DNA of 15,398 nucleotides, taken from Flavobacteriales bacterium CG18_big_fil_WC_8_21_14_2_50_32_9. GTDB lineage: Bacteria > Bacteroidota > Bacteroidia > Flavobacteriales_E > Vicingaceae. Location of the stretch: NCBI GenBank assembly GCA_002770955.1, contig PCUH01000283.1, forward strand, positions 1-15,398, in the 5' to 3' direction. Positions 1 to 8,759 of the stretch are shown here, in pieces (the first letter of the stretch is position 1; every line of letters begins with the position of its first letter). A program made the position numbers and the translations under genes. The notes beneath the pieces were generated by a model. That model did no database searches and had not been told where the DNA came from. It was given only the letters and a program-made list of their open reading frames with translations.

Positions 1-166
1 TGGCATCATTAAATTAAAAATCACATTTTATCTTATATTGTAATTTAAGTTTTTCAGCAAACCCTAATTAATAAAAACGATTATAAAAATCAATAATCTG
101 TGTTAAAAATCTATGCAATTTTGTGGTATCTGCGGCAAAAAAAGTGACTAACTAGTTACAGTGATT

Positions 167-1282
167 TTATTTTTTAAAAAGCTTATCAAAGAAACTTTTT
201 TTTTGTTCATTTTTTTGAGGCAAAGGAACCACAAGAAAGCCTTTAAACTCCATTGGTTTATAATATTCGTTTGTAATCACTGAGCTATTCTTGAAAAACT
301 CATCTACTTTCATCGCTAGTTTGTAAGTTTCATCTAAAGCATCATTTTCAAAATTATAATCTGTTTTTAGTGCTTCATAAAAGGGACTAGATGGAAAATA
401 ATAGGAAATTGCATTTAAGAAAGTTTCGTTCCATGTTTGTGTAAAAATAAGTCCGTCAGTAATATTTTTTTGCTTTAACAAAAAAGTTGTAAGCTCTCTA
501 AAGAATATCAAATTTTGTTTAATATATTTCTTGTTGGACATACAAAATTCAAACAAGCACATGGTAATTGCATAAGGAATGACATGCATATATTTATCTT
601 TTTTAAACCTTATATTTGCACTCTTTAAGTTTTTCTTTACCGTTTCAAATTTGTTAAAACAATATTCGTATAATTTCAAATCTAATTGGTTGTTTTCAAG
701 TATTATTTTTATTAAATCATCACCTAAATCTTCAACTTTTGGTCTTTTGAAAGTCATTCTTTTCACCTCTACTTCACCTTTCCATTTAATATTACTTACT
801 TCAGAAAAATACTGCAACGATGTTGAAAAGTCCTCAAAAATTCCTACATGTATGGGTATTTCTTTTATTGCTTCAATTATATCCTCTAGATCATCCTCAG
901 AAGCTTTTCTTGTGTCAAAAAATCTTCTTCCTTTAAGAAAATTTACAACACCATTATGTGTTTGGTAGTTTTGAATATAATCATTGAAATCACGAGGTTG
1001 TTTTTTCAATAACTCCATATAATTTTTTCTTTCCTTAATAAAGTGATATTCAGATGTAACTCTATCAACAGGATGTCTTAACATCATAAAGATGTCATAT
1101 TTCTTATATTGTTGAAAATTTTTAGGTTCAAATATATCACCTGCATTTGATGATTTAGTTTTTAATTGAATATGACGATAAAAAAAATTAACTTCTGTTT
1201 GCCAATAAGAATTATTTATAGCAGTATTAATTGTTGTACCACCCGTTTTAGGTATATGAATAAAAATTGAATCTCTTTCCAT
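167..1282 (-). CDS. Sulfotransferase-family P-loop protein
   Basis: Probable PAPS-dependent sulfotransferase of the sulfotransferase family 2 / heparan-sulfotransferase-like type, which would move a sulfuryl group from PAPS to a sugar or other acceptor. At the N-terminus IHIPKTGGTT (residues 9-17 region) is the 5'-phosphosulfate-binding loop. LRHPVDRVTSEYH (68-80) matches the 3'-phosphate-binding segment, with R69, R74 and S77 at the expected places. The sulfotransferase domain seems to end near residue 212 (LYEYCFNKF). The remaining 160 residues are hydrophilic to mildly hydrophobic, probably helical, with a Lys/Phe-rich end, and I cannot assign them. No signal peptide, so presumably cytoplasmic. 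The ATG has AAAGGA about 15 nt upstream. It stands alone, divergent from the T9SS gene, with no glycosyltransferase beside it to hint at the acceptor. The family is fairly secure; the substrate is unknown. Confidence 0.8.
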   Translation of the reverse strand: MERDSIFIHIPKTGGTTINTAINNSYWQTEVNFFYRHIQLKTKSSNAGDIFEPKNFQQYKKYDIFMMLRHPVDRVTSEYHFIKERKNYMELLKKQPRDFNDYIQNYQTHNGVVNFLKGRRFFDTRKASEDDLEDIIEAIKEIPIHVGIFEDFSTSLQYFSEVSNIKWKGEVEVKRMTFKRPKVEDLGDDLIKIILENNQLDLKLYEYCFNKFETVKKNLKSANIRFKKDKYMHVIPYAITMCLFEFCMSNKKYIKQNLIFFRELTTFLLKQKNITDGLIFTQTWNETFLNAISYYFPSSPFYEALKTDYNFENDALDETYKLAMKVDEFFKNSSVITNEYYKPMEFKGFLVVPLPQKNEQKKSFFDKLFKK

Positions 1283-1403
1283 ATTTTAAGTAATTTTCCT
1301 TTGATAAATTAATATTTTTTTTTGTAAAGATAGGAACAAATGATGTTAAAATATAAAATTTCATTTTTAACTTAAAAAATAATGATATTCTTATTTTTTT
1401 TTA

Positions 1404-1411
1404 TAAGTTTG
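1404..1411 (+). promoter_or_regulatory. Candidate Bacteroidota -7 element for the T9SS cargo gene
   Basis: TAAGTTTG matches the Bacteroidota sigma-A -7 consensus TAnnTTTG exactly and lies about 53 nt before the ATG at 1465. Transcription would start near 1418 and give a leader of about 47 nt. I see no clear TTG -33 element at the expected 17-23 nt upstream; that stretch is A/T-only. Confidence 0.5.
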
Positions 1412-1464
1412 CAGCTACTAATAATTAATTAATCAATTTTTTTTACTAACTAAAATAATGTACT

Positions 1465-3027
1465 ATGAAAAAAACATTACAAATCTTAACAAAAATCACA
1501 TTTGCAGTTTTCGCCTTTATTGGACTGTCAAATAGTGTAAAAGCTCAATGTCTTCCTGGCGAAGTAGCAGTGTCTTTTGATGTAATTACTGACCAATGGG
1601 GCTACGAAGCTTACTGGGAATTAGCTCCGACAGGTGCTGGATGTGGTGCCGCATCTGTTATCTTTGCTGGTGGCAACACCAATGTGGGTTGCCTTGGTGG
1701 TGGTGCACAAGCTGCTGCTGGTACTGATCCTGGAGCCTATCCTAATAGTATGACAACCACTGAAGGTCCTTTTTGTTTAACTATAGGGAATCAATATGAT
1801 ATTATTATGGTGGATGATTGGGGTGATGGATCAACTCAAATTACAAGTGTTGCTCAAAATGTAAATGTAACTGCAGCTGGTGCAAATGATGTATTTACTT
1901 TTACAGCAATAGCCCCTGTAGCTGAAGATTTAGCAGTGCTAAATTCAACTGGTGTTGAATACACATTTACTCCTCAATCACAAATTCCAACGGGCGGATA
2001 TCCATTATCTGCTGCGGTTAGAAATAATGGAACTGGTGTTGTTGCTGATGCTGTATTAAATGTTAATGTTTATTTAGCACCTAGTACTACGCCTCTTCAA
2101 TCTTTTTCTAGTCTCCCTCAAGCAATAAATGCTGGAGCAACTTCAACAATTAGTGCTGGAAGTTTCACGCCAACTGCTACTGGAACTTATACATTTGAAT
2201 ATTATCCAAGTTCTGTTACAATTACTGACGGAAATTCTAGTAATGACACCATTCAATTACCTGTTGCTGTTACTGATTCCGTTTATGCAAGAGATAATAG
2301 TAATGTTACTGGAACTCTTGGTCTTGGTGATGGACAAGGAGGAGAGTTAGGTCAAAATTACATGGTTGTTAATCAGGATACATTAACAGCTGTTGATGTA
2401 TTTATAGGTAATCAATCTGATGGAATGAACAACCATCCTTTAAGTGTAGCTATTTATTCCACCACTGCTGGAACACCTAACGTAATAATTGCGACTACTG
2501 ATACTATAACCGTTGATACAACTTCTAATTTTATGTGGAGATTACCAATTAATGGTGGAAATCTCATTTTAAATTCAGGTGAATATGCATTTGTTATCTT
2601 TGAAACAGATACAAATATAACTGTTGGTACAGCTACTGATATATTTACTACAGGTAAAGTATGGGTTAGATCAACTGCTATTACTGGTGGAAATTGGACT
2701 AATGTTGAAACTTTTGGTTCAGCATTTGCTCGTTCTTTAGTTATAAGACCAATATTTGGTTCTGATATGTCCACAAGCATAGGTGAATTAACAACTAATA
2801 ACTTTAAAGTTTATCCTAATCCAACTTCTTCATTATTATTTATTGATGAATTAACTATTGGAAGTTCAATTAGTATTGTAAATACTTTAGGACAAGTTGT
2901 TTACTCTTTAAACAGTTCAAATAATAATAGATTATCTATAAATGTAGCTAATTTTGAAAGAGGTGCATATATTATAAACATTACAAACAATGGTTTAAAT
3001 AATTCAAGCACATTTATTAAAGAATAA
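1465..3027 (+). CDS. Secreted protein with T9SS type A sorting domain
   Basis: A secreted, probably surface-attached or released protein of 520 residues. Residues 1-27 form a Sec signal peptide (lysines, hydrophobic core, cleavage after VKA). Residues 28-150 form a Cys-containing beta-rich domain with a DDWGDG motif (117-122), seen in many Bacteroidota exported proteins and possibly calcium-binding. Residues 152-270 resemble a CARDB/Ig-like adhesion domain (AAVRNNGTG, then a dense Thr/Ser beta pattern). Residues 275-432 form another beta-sandwich-like region. The C-terminus from about 447 (FKVYPNPTSS, then a GQVVY turn and the final KE) is a typical type A sorting domain, which directs passage through the outer membrane by the type IX system and is cleaved there. 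No catalytic domain is visible, so an adhesin or structural role is more likely than an enzyme. The gene is monocistronic, with a promoter-like site upstream and a strong terminator downstream. No Shine-Dalgarno is visible. Confidence 0.9.
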   Translation: MKKTLQILTKITFAVFAFIGLSNSVKAQCLPGEVAVSFDVITDQWGYEAYWELAPTGAGCGAASVIFAGGNTNVGCLGGGAQAAAGTDPGAYPNSMTTTEGPFCLTIGNQYDIIMVDDWGDGSTQITSVAQNVNVTAAGANDVFTFTAIAPVAEDLAVLNSTGVEYTFTPQSQIPTGGYPLSAAVRNNGTGVVADAVLNVNVYLAPSTTPLQSFSSLPQAINAGATSTISAGSFTPTATGTYTFEYYPSSVTITDGNSSNDTIQLPVAVTDSVYARDNSNVTGTLGLGDGQGGELGQNYMVVNQDTLTAVDVFIGNQSDGMNNHPLSVAIYSTTAGTPNVIIATTDTITVDTTSNFMWRLPINGGNLILNSGEYAFVIFETDTNITVGTATDIFTTGKVWVRSTAITGGNWTNVETFGSAFARSLVIRPIFGSDMSTSIGELTTNNFKVYPNPTSSLLFIDELTIGSSISIVNTLGQVVYSLNSSNNNRLSINVANFERGAYIINITNNGLNNSSTFIKE

Positions 3028-3046
3028 AATTTCACTTTAAATTTTG

Positions 3047-3079
3047 AAGCTCCATTACTTCTGTAATGGAGCTTTTTTT
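3047..3079 (+). terminator. Strong intrinsic terminator after the T9SS cargo gene
   Basis: A perfect 12-bp stem, AAGCTCCATTAC (3047-3058) and GTAATGGAGCTT (3063-3074), encloses a TTCT loop and runs into a T tract (3073-3079). It lies 19 nt after the stop codon. Confidence 0.92.
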
Positions 3080-3096
3080 ATTTTCAATTTGTTTTT

Positions 3097-3489
3097 ATGA
3101 AAAATCTTATTTATATAAAATTACTTATGTGTGCGTGTTTATTATTGCTAATCCAATGTAAAGCTCCTGATGTTAGCTTAAATAGTAGTCAAAAATTGAA
3201 AAAAAATGAATATATCATTAAATTAATTGAAATAGAAAACAGAAAAACAAAACAAAAAGAATTATTTGTGTTATTAGATGATAAAAAATATTTCATTAAG
3301 TTTTCAGAAAGTGCTGTAAAGCATGAAGATGCAAGGAATTATTTAAACAAAAATAGTATTGGTAAAATTAAATTCAGAAACGGTTACTGGGAAGAACAAA
3401 AACCTGTGTCCCTCTCTAATCCTTCTGCCCCAACTAAAGCTAGAAGTGGAGATTATGTTATACTATTGAAAATAAAAAATCAAGAATAA
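3097..3489 (+). CDS. Small putative lipoprotein, function unknown
   Basis: A 130-residue protein I do not recognise. Residues 1-20 are a short basic and strongly hydrophobic leader ending in LLIQ before C21, which fits a type II (lipoprotein) signal peptide. Gln at -1 is unusual. After C21 comes KAPDVS, without the acidic run that marks surface-exported lipoproteins in this phylum, so a periplasm-facing location is more likely. The mature part is Lys/Glu-rich with short alternating hydrophobic stretches (EYIIKLIEIE, ELFVLLDDKKYFIKF, GDYVILLKI) suggesting a small beta fold. The gene starts only 18 nt beyond the terminator of the T9SS gene and converges on gcvP with a 20-nt gap between stop codons. 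TCAATTTG at 3084-3091 is a one-mismatch -7 element but would leave almost no leader. Expression may therefore depend on read-through or a near-leaderless transcript. Confidence 0.72.
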   Translation: MKNLIYIKLLMCACLLLLIQCKAPDVSLNSSQKLKKNEYIIKLIEIENRKTKQKELFVLLDDKKYFIKFSESAVKHEDARNYLNKNSIGKIKFRNGYWEEQKPVSLSNPSAPTKARSGDYVILLKIKNQE

Positions 3490-3509
3490 CTCAATAATAC
3501 TATTTTTTT

Positions 3510-6374
3510 CTAAACCCCAACTTCGATATAATCTTCAATTGGATTGCAACTACAAACTAAGTTTCTATCTCCATAGCCATCATTTACACGACCAACAGTT
3601 GGCCAATATTTAGCATGTTGTATCCAGCTTAGCGGAGCAATAGCTTGTTCTCTCGTATAAGGATGATTCCAGTTTGTATCAATTATTGATGCTAATGTAT
3701 GGGGGGCATTTTTTAATGGATTATCTTCTGCACTAATTTTACCTGAAGCTACTGCATCAATTTCTGCTCTAATGGCAAGCATTACCTCTACAAACCTATC
3801 TAATTCTTCTTTACTTTCACTTTCAGTAGGCTCTATCATTAAGGTATCGTGCACAGGAAAAGAAACGGTTGGAGCATGGAATCCATAATCCATTAATCGT
3901 TTCGAGATGTCAGTAACATCAACATGAGCAGCTTTGAATTGGTTGCATTGTAATATCATTTCATGAGCAACCCTCCCGTTTACATTTGTATATAGGATAG
4001 GATATGCTTCAGCTAATTTTGCTTTTAGATAATTTGCATTAAGTATGGCAAATTGAGTTGATTTTTTCAATCCTTCAGTACCTAACATTTTAATATAAGC
4101 GTAAGAAATCAAACATACATAAGCACTACCCCAAGGAGCAGAAGAAACAGCTGTAATAGCTTTTTCTCCACCTGTTTTAATTATTGCATTTGATGGTAAA
4201 AAAGGGGCTAAATGTTTTGTTACACCAATTGGTCCAACTCCTGGTCCACCACCACCGTGAGGAATAGCAAATGTTTTATGTAAGTTTAAATGACAAACGT
4301 CAGCACCTATATTTGCTGGGTTTGTTAATCCTACTTGTGCATTCATATTGGCTCCATCCATATAAACTTGACCTCCATTTGCATGAATAATTTCTGTTAA
4401 TTCCATAATGCTTTCTTCAAAAACACCGTGCGTAGATGGATATGTAACCATTAAACAAGAAAGATTAGCAGCGTGTTCTTCAGCTTTTGCTTTTAAATCA
4501 GCTACATCAATGTTTCCATGTTCATCGCATTTAGTAACAATCACTTTCATTCCAGCCATAACAGCACTTGCTGGGTTAGTTCCATGGGCAGAAGATGGAA
4601 TTAAAGCAATGTTTCTATGTGTGTCTCCCCTACTTTCATGATAAGCTCTGATAACAAGCAAACCAGTATATTCTCCAGAAGCACCCGAATTTGGCTGTAA
4701 CGAAACAGCATCAAAACCCGTAATTTCAGCTAAATCATTTTCTAATGTTTTTAGCATTTCTTGATAACCTTGAGCTTGATTTATAGGCACAAAAGGGTGA
4801 ACATTAGCCCAATCTGACCAACCTAATGGAATAAGTTCTGATGCTGCATTCAATTTCATAGTGCATGAACCTAAAGAAATCATAGAATGTGTCAATGATA
4901 AATCTTTATTTTCTAATCGTTTAATGTAACGCATCATTTCTGATTCAGAATGATATTTAGCAAAAACTTCATGTGTTAAATAAGGTGATTTTCTAACAAA
5001 AATGGAAGGAATTGAAGTGGTTGAATTACTATTTTGAGTTGTTTTTTGTTCTAATGCTTTTTCAAAAACAGACACAATTTGAGTAATGGATGCTTCATTT
5101 TCTGTTTCTCCAATACTTATTGAAACAGAATTATTGGTGTAATAGAAATTAATTTTATTTTCTAATGCAATTTTTTCTAATTTCTCTTTTTGAGAAGAAG
5201 AAATAGAATATGTTAATGTATCAAAAAAAGTTGAATTTGTTCGTTTTAATCCTAAGCTATCAATTTGTTGAGCTAGGTTGTTTGTTAATACGTTTATTTT
5301 AGTCGCTATGTTTTTTATTCCTTCTGCACCATGATAAACGGCATACATTCCTGCCATAACAGAAAGTAATACTTGAGCTGTGCAAATGTTAGAAGTAGCT
5401 TTATCTCTTTTTATGTGTTGCTCTCTTGTTTGCAACGCCATTCTTAGAGCTCTATTTCCATGTGCATCAATAGAAACTCCTATTATTCTTCCAGGCATGG
5501 CTCTTTTATAGATTTCTTTGGTTGCAAAATAAGCCGCATGAGGACCTCCATAACCGAGCGGAATACCAAATCGTTGTGAAGTTCCAACAACAACATCAGC
5601 ACCCCATTCTGCTGGTGGTGTTAAAAGTGTTAAACTTAACAAATCAGCAGCAACCACAACTAGACTTTCGTTGGCGTGTGCTTTTGCCACAAACTCTTTG
5701 TAATTGTTAATTTGACCTGTTGCATCTGGGTATTGAACAATTCCTCCAAAAACGTTGTCTGTAAATTGAAAAGTAGAAAAATCACCTATAATGAGTTCAA
5801 TTCCTAGTGGAGTGGAACGAGTTTTTAATACATCAATGGTTTGAGGAAAACACTTATCTGAAACAAAAAAGATATTTGCTTCTTGTTGTTTTGATTTTTT
5901 ACTTCGATTGGCAAACGCCATAATCATTGCTTCGGCTGCAGCTGTACCTTCATCTAATAGGGATGCATTTGCCATTTCCATTCCTGTTAAATCAATTATT
6001 GCTGTTTGATAATTTAACAATGCTTCTAATCTACCTTGAGAAATTTCTGCTTGATAAGGCGTGTAAGCGGTGTACCAACCTGGGTTTTCAAAAATATTTC
6101 TCTTAATTACAGAAGGTGTAATTGTATTGTAATATCCTAACCCTATATAAGTATTTAAAATTTTATTTTTCTTACCTAATTCTGAAATATGATTTAAGTA
6201 TTCGTATTCTGTCATTGGAGCTGTTAATTCCAATTCTTTTTTTAATCGAATTTTTGATGGAATGGTTTGATTAATTAATTCTTCAATTGATGCTACTCCT
6301 ATTACGGAAAGCATACTTTTTACATCGTTTTCTCGTGGTCCGATGTGTCGTTCTGAAAATTTTTTTGTTGACAT
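3510..6374 (-). CDS. gcvP: Glycine dehydrogenase (decarboxylating), glycine cleavage P protein
   Basis: The PLP-dependent P protein of the glycine cleavage system decarboxylates glycine and passes the aminomethyl group to lipoyl-H protein, with T protein and lipoamide dehydrogenase completing the cycle in the cytoplasm. The 954-residue length is right for the fused homodimeric form (both halves in one chain; about 950). Hallmarks are the N-terminal FSERHIGPRE, YYNTITPSVIKRNIFENPGW (81-100), the active-site lysine in HLNLHKTFAIPHGGGGPG (K700, glycine-rich loop 707-712), SLGSCTMKLN (500-509), and the C-terminal YWPTVGRVNDGYGDRNLVCSC. No key motif is missing. The T and H protein genes are not in the window, as is common when gcvP sits apart. 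The ATG start gives the canonical N-terminus. A candidate promoter lies about 40 nt upstream, so the gene is probably transcribed independently of the patatin gene before it. It converges with the small lipoprotein gene. Confidence 0.98.
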   Translation of the reverse strand: MSTKKFSERHIGPRENDVKSMLSVIGVASIEELINQTIPSKIRLKKELELTAPMTEYEYLNHISELGKKNKILNTYIGLGYYNTITPSVIKRNIFENPGWYTAYTPYQAEISQGRLEALLNYQTAIIDLTGMEMANASLLDEGTAAAEAMIMAFANRSKKSKQQEANIFFVSDKCFPQTIDVLKTRSTPLGIELIIGDFSTFQFTDNVFGGIVQYPDATGQINNYKEFVAKAHANESLVVVAADLLSLTLLTPPAEWGADVVVGTSQRFGIPLGYGGPHAAYFATKEIYKRAMPGRIIGVSIDAHGNRALRMALQTREQHIKRDKATSNICTAQVLLSVMAGMYAVYHGAEGIKNIATKINVLTNNLAQQIDSLGLKRTNSTFFDTLTYSISSSQKEKLEKIALENKINFYYTNNSVSISIGETENEASITQIVSVFEKALEQKTTQNSNSTTSIPSIFVRKSPYLTHEVFAKYHSESEMMRYIKRLENKDLSLTHSMISLGSCTMKLNAASELIPLGWSDWANVHPFVPINQAQGYQEMLKTLENDLAEITGFDAVSLQPNSGASGEYTGLLVIRAYHESRGDTHRNIALIPSSAHGTNPASAVMAGMKVIVTKCDEHGNIDVADLKAKAEEHAANLSCLMVTYPSTHGVFEESIMELTEIIHANGGQVYMDGANMNAQVGLTNPANIGADVCHLNLHKTFAIPHGGGGPGVGPIGVTKHLAPFLPSNAIIKTGGEKAITAVSSAPWGSAYVCLISYAYIKMLGTEGLKKSTQFAILNANYLKAKLAEAYPILYTNVNGRVAHEMILQCNQFKAAHVDVTDISKRLMDYGFHAPTVSFPVHDTLMIEPTESESKEELDRFVEVMLAIRAEIDAVASGKISAEDNPLKNAPHTLASIIDTNWNHPYTREQAIAPLSWIQHAKYWPTVGRVNDGYGDRNLVCSCNPIEDYIEVGV

Positions 6375-6409
6375 TGTTTAATGAAAATGGTTAATAAAAT
6401 TGAGAGCTA

Positions 6410-6417
6410 CAAATGTA
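6410..6417 (-). promoter_or_regulatory. Candidate Bacteroidota -7 element for gcvP
   Basis: On the minus strand this reads TACATTTG, an exact match to TAnnTTTG, 36 nt before the gcvP ATG. No convincing TTG -33 box lies at the usual spacing. Instead three TGAATNN repeats (plus-strand reading) occupy the region just upstream. Confidence 0.5.
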
Positions 6418-6421
6418 ACTA

Positions 6422-6442
6422 TGAATGTTGAATTATGAATAT
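6422..6442. repeat. Three tandem 7-nt repeats, TGAATNN
   Basis: The plus strand reads TGAATGT, TGAATTA, TGAATAT head to tail, directly upstream (in the minus-strand sense) of the gcvP -7 element and within the intergenic gap. It could be an operator or just low-complexity A/T DNA; the array is too short to decide. Confidence 0.4.
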
Positions 6443-6464
6443 ACAATAGGAAATTATTTTTTAC

Positions 6465-8693
6465 TTAATGTTTAATTACATCTTGCAATTCAACCAACGA
6501 TTTTTTATTTTTCTTTGATTTCATAGAATTAATAATGGATTCTTTTTCTTTAGTAGTTAAATGCCAACTTAACGAAATTTGATTATCTTCATTTTGCAAT
6601 TCAAAATCTATAATCTGAATTGGTTGATCCATGTTATTACTTAAATATTGAATCATATCATCTAAATTGTAATCTTGAATTAAGAAAAGGTTTGCATACA
6701 AGCTACCAATGGGTGATGAAAATGTTTCACCAATACTCATCAGTGGATTTTGCTTAATGTTTATATTTTTTTCTTTATCTCTAACTCTAATAATTACCAC
6801 TCCAGAAGTATTTTCCTTAATCCATTCTCGAAAAGTGTACATATATTTATAGGTTGTCATTGCTCCATAATTATCTCTCATTCCTGCATCTAAGACATTA
6901 ATTTGAGGGATACTTGGCAATGAAACACTAGGCATTATATACGGAAATGTAGAACTCATTCTGATAGCACTTGTAAATTTCAGATTTAGAGCATCTTGTT
7001 TTTCAAATAGTCGGGTAAACTCAACATTTTCTGCAATTGGATTATTGTGTGTGTTTTTACTAGGAATATTATTACTCAAAAAAGAAACAGGCTGACTAGA
7101 GATGAGCAATCTTCTTCCATCATTTATAATTGTTGGTGCAAAAATCATCATCGGGATATTAGATTCGTATTCTGGTGTTCGGTAATCAATCAAGCGTTTA
7201 TTCAACACATTGTTTGTGTTTTTTAATAATTGCCATTCAAATGCATAACCTCTGTCTTTTAAATAAGTATATTTTCCATCGTCATACGTTTTCATTCTGA
7301 TAAAAAAGTCGTTAGTTGCAATGCTAAATGCAATGGAGTTTAACAAATCTTTTCCTGCATTTGTAACATAAGAATAATCCGTTAAATGTGGTTGTAAATT
7401 ATTGTTTTTTTGTCTTAAATAAAGTTCTCTATAATAAGATGCTCCAACCATACCTCCAGAAGAACCTGATATTAAATGGATTTTTTCAAAAAAATTACCT
7501 CCGTAAATACTGTCTAAATAATGAAGTGTGTAATAAGTCCATAAAGTGGAGCGAGAACCACCTCCGCTTGTATTAAAAAAGACTAATTTTGGTTTAGAAA
7601 GACCTCTATTTTTGGTTTTCCAATTTTCTAAAATATCAAGTGCATTGTTTTTGTCATTTTTTAAATTTTCTTCATTAAACCTTAAATTATTTAAGTTTTT
7701 TAATGAATAATCTGCTTGTTCGGTGTTATAATTTATTCCATATCCCATATTAGCGTAAGAGAAAATTTGATGTTTAGACAGAAAATTTATTAATAATAAC
7801 AACACAATAAATGCGAAAGTAGTCCACCCTTTTAACCAAGTATGAAAAGCACTTGATATAATTAATATCATTGTAAAAAACAACATTACGCTTGCTCCTG
7901 CAGGAATAATGAATAATGCTCTTTCATGAAATAAACCCAATATTAAGTATGAAATAAAAATTACCATCTCAAATGCAGATGCATTTAAATGATTTTGTTT
8001 AATCACAGATTGAAGCATGGTGGTGTCGTAATGTGAAATATCTCTAGCTGCTTTAGTTGAAAAAGGAGTATGTAGATATGTTTCAACATGCCATTTTTCT
8101 CTTTGTTTAAGAAAGTTAAATAAATCTTCATCTCTTAATAAAATAGTACTAATTGGTTTTGCATTATCTGTATCAGAGCTTATTCCTAAAATTTTAAAAA
8201 TATTTCTGTTTGTGCCTAAAAAATAAGATAATGAAATGAGTATATTTATGGTATATCCTGCAAGTATTCCTGAAATATAAATAAGTATTTCAAGTATAGT
8301 TGTATTTTCGTTTTCTATATGGTAAAAAATCACCTTATAAATATAAAAAAGCATGAAAATTAAGGGGATAATGGAATTGTTGATGCAATACACAAGAAAA
8401 GGTCTTCTTAGAGCAGCAATAAATTGAAATCTTCCACTATTAATAATGTAACTGGTAATATTGAAAGTCATAACAAACCCACCTATGGAAAAACCCATTA
8501 TAGCGTATGACCAAAAACTTATTTCATTTAAATACTCTGGGGCTAAAAAAAGGTATGGAATTCCATATTTATTTGCCAAAGAACCATTTACTATTGAAAA
8601 CAACACTACCCAAAAAAGAAGAAGTAAGTGGTTTCTCTTTAAGTTAACTAAGAAAAGCTGAACAGGAAAGAAAAATATAAGTTTACGAATCAT
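6465..8693 (-). CDS. Multi-pass membrane patatin-like phospholipase
   Basis: A 742-residue protein with an N-terminal membrane region and a C-terminal patatin-like lipase domain, which would hydrolyse acyl esters of lipids with a Ser-Asp dyad. Numbering from the ATG, about seven hydrophobic segments lie between residues 8 and 306, four before a hydrophilic stretch (about 165-235) and three after it. The patatin domain begins near 365: the glycine-rich oxyanion loop TSGGGSRS (375-382), the nucleophile elbow GSSGG with S412, and the catalytic aspartate in DAGMRDNYG (D602). All expected catalytic residues are present. The frame stays open upstream to a GTG at 8729, which would add 12 residues. 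I prefer the ATG at 8693 because the extra residues are polar and precede the first hydrophobic helix; neither start has a Shine-Dalgarno. The gene follows the ABC gene by about 66 nt, so co-transcription is likely. The substrate is unknown. Confidence 0.85.
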   Translation of the reverse strand: MIRKLIFFFPVQLFLVNLKRNHLLLLFWVVLFSIVNGSLANKYGIPYLFLAPEYLNEISFWSYAIMGFSIGGFVMTFNITSYIINSGRFQFIAALRRPFLVYCINNSIIPLIFMLFYIYKVIFYHIENENTTILEILIYISGILAGYTINILISLSYFLGTNRNIFKILGISSDTDNAKPISTILLRDEDLFNFLKQREKWHVETYLHTPFSTKAARDISHYDTTMLQSVIKQNHLNASAFEMVIFISYLILGLFHERALFIIPAGASVMLFFTMILIISSAFHTWLKGWTTFAFIVLLLLINFLSKHQIFSYANMGYGINYNTEQADYSLKNLNNLRFNEENLKNDKNNALDILENWKTKNRGLSKPKLVFFNTSGGGSRSTLWTYYTLHYLDSIYGGNFFEKIHLISGSSGGMVGASYYRELYLRQKNNNLQPHLTDYSYVTNAGKDLLNSIAFSIATNDFFIRMKTYDDGKYTYLKDRGYAFEWQLLKNTNNVLNKRLIDYRTPEYESNIPMMIFAPTIINDGRRLLISSQPVSFLSNNIPSKNTHNNPIAENVEFTRLFEKQDALNLKFTSAIRMSSTFPYIMPSVSLPSIPQINVLDAGMRDNYGAMTTYKYMYTFREWIKENTSGVVIIRVRDKEKNINIKQNPLMSIGETFSSPIGSLYANLFLIQDYNLDDMIQYLSNNMDQPIQIIDFELQNEDNQISLSWHLTTKEKESIINSMKSKKNKKSLVELQDVIKH

Positions 8694-8759
8694 TTGTTGT
8701 TTACCATAAATGGAATTATAAATTACCACTCCACTACTACGATAAAAGTAATATTTTGT

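Noticed and set aside
136..163. Possible terminator for the sulfotransferase gene (GTAACTAGTTAGTCAC then seven T on the minus strand)
   Set aside because: The stem is only 5 bp with an A-C mismatch on the minus strand; the 10-bp palindrome TAACTAGTTA has no loop. Too weak to call.
579..968. Open frame of 129 codons on the plus strand inside the sulfotransferase gene
   Set aside because: Antisense to a gene with clear family motifs; its Phe/Ser/Ile-rich product is what reverse-strand A/T-rich coding DNA yields.
1325..1332. TATCTTTA on the minus strand as a -7 element for the sulfotransferase gene
   Set aside because: One mismatch and no -33 element at the right spacing; position is plausible but evidence is too thin to list.
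2454..2780. Open frame of 108 codons on the minus strand inside the T9SS gene
   Set aside because: It lies fully antisense to a confidently identified secreted protein, its sequence has no recognisable domain, and it has no promoter-like context.
8694..8729. GTG start adding 12 residues to the patatin-like protein
   Set aside because: GGAG directly abuts the GTG, too close for ribosome binding, and the ATG at 8693 gives a better membrane-protein N-terminus. Not excluded.
8742..8749. TACTTTTA on the minus strand as a promoter for the patatin gene
   Set aside because: It lacks the final G of TAnnTTTG and overlaps the end of the ABC gene region; the short spacing favours co-transcription.
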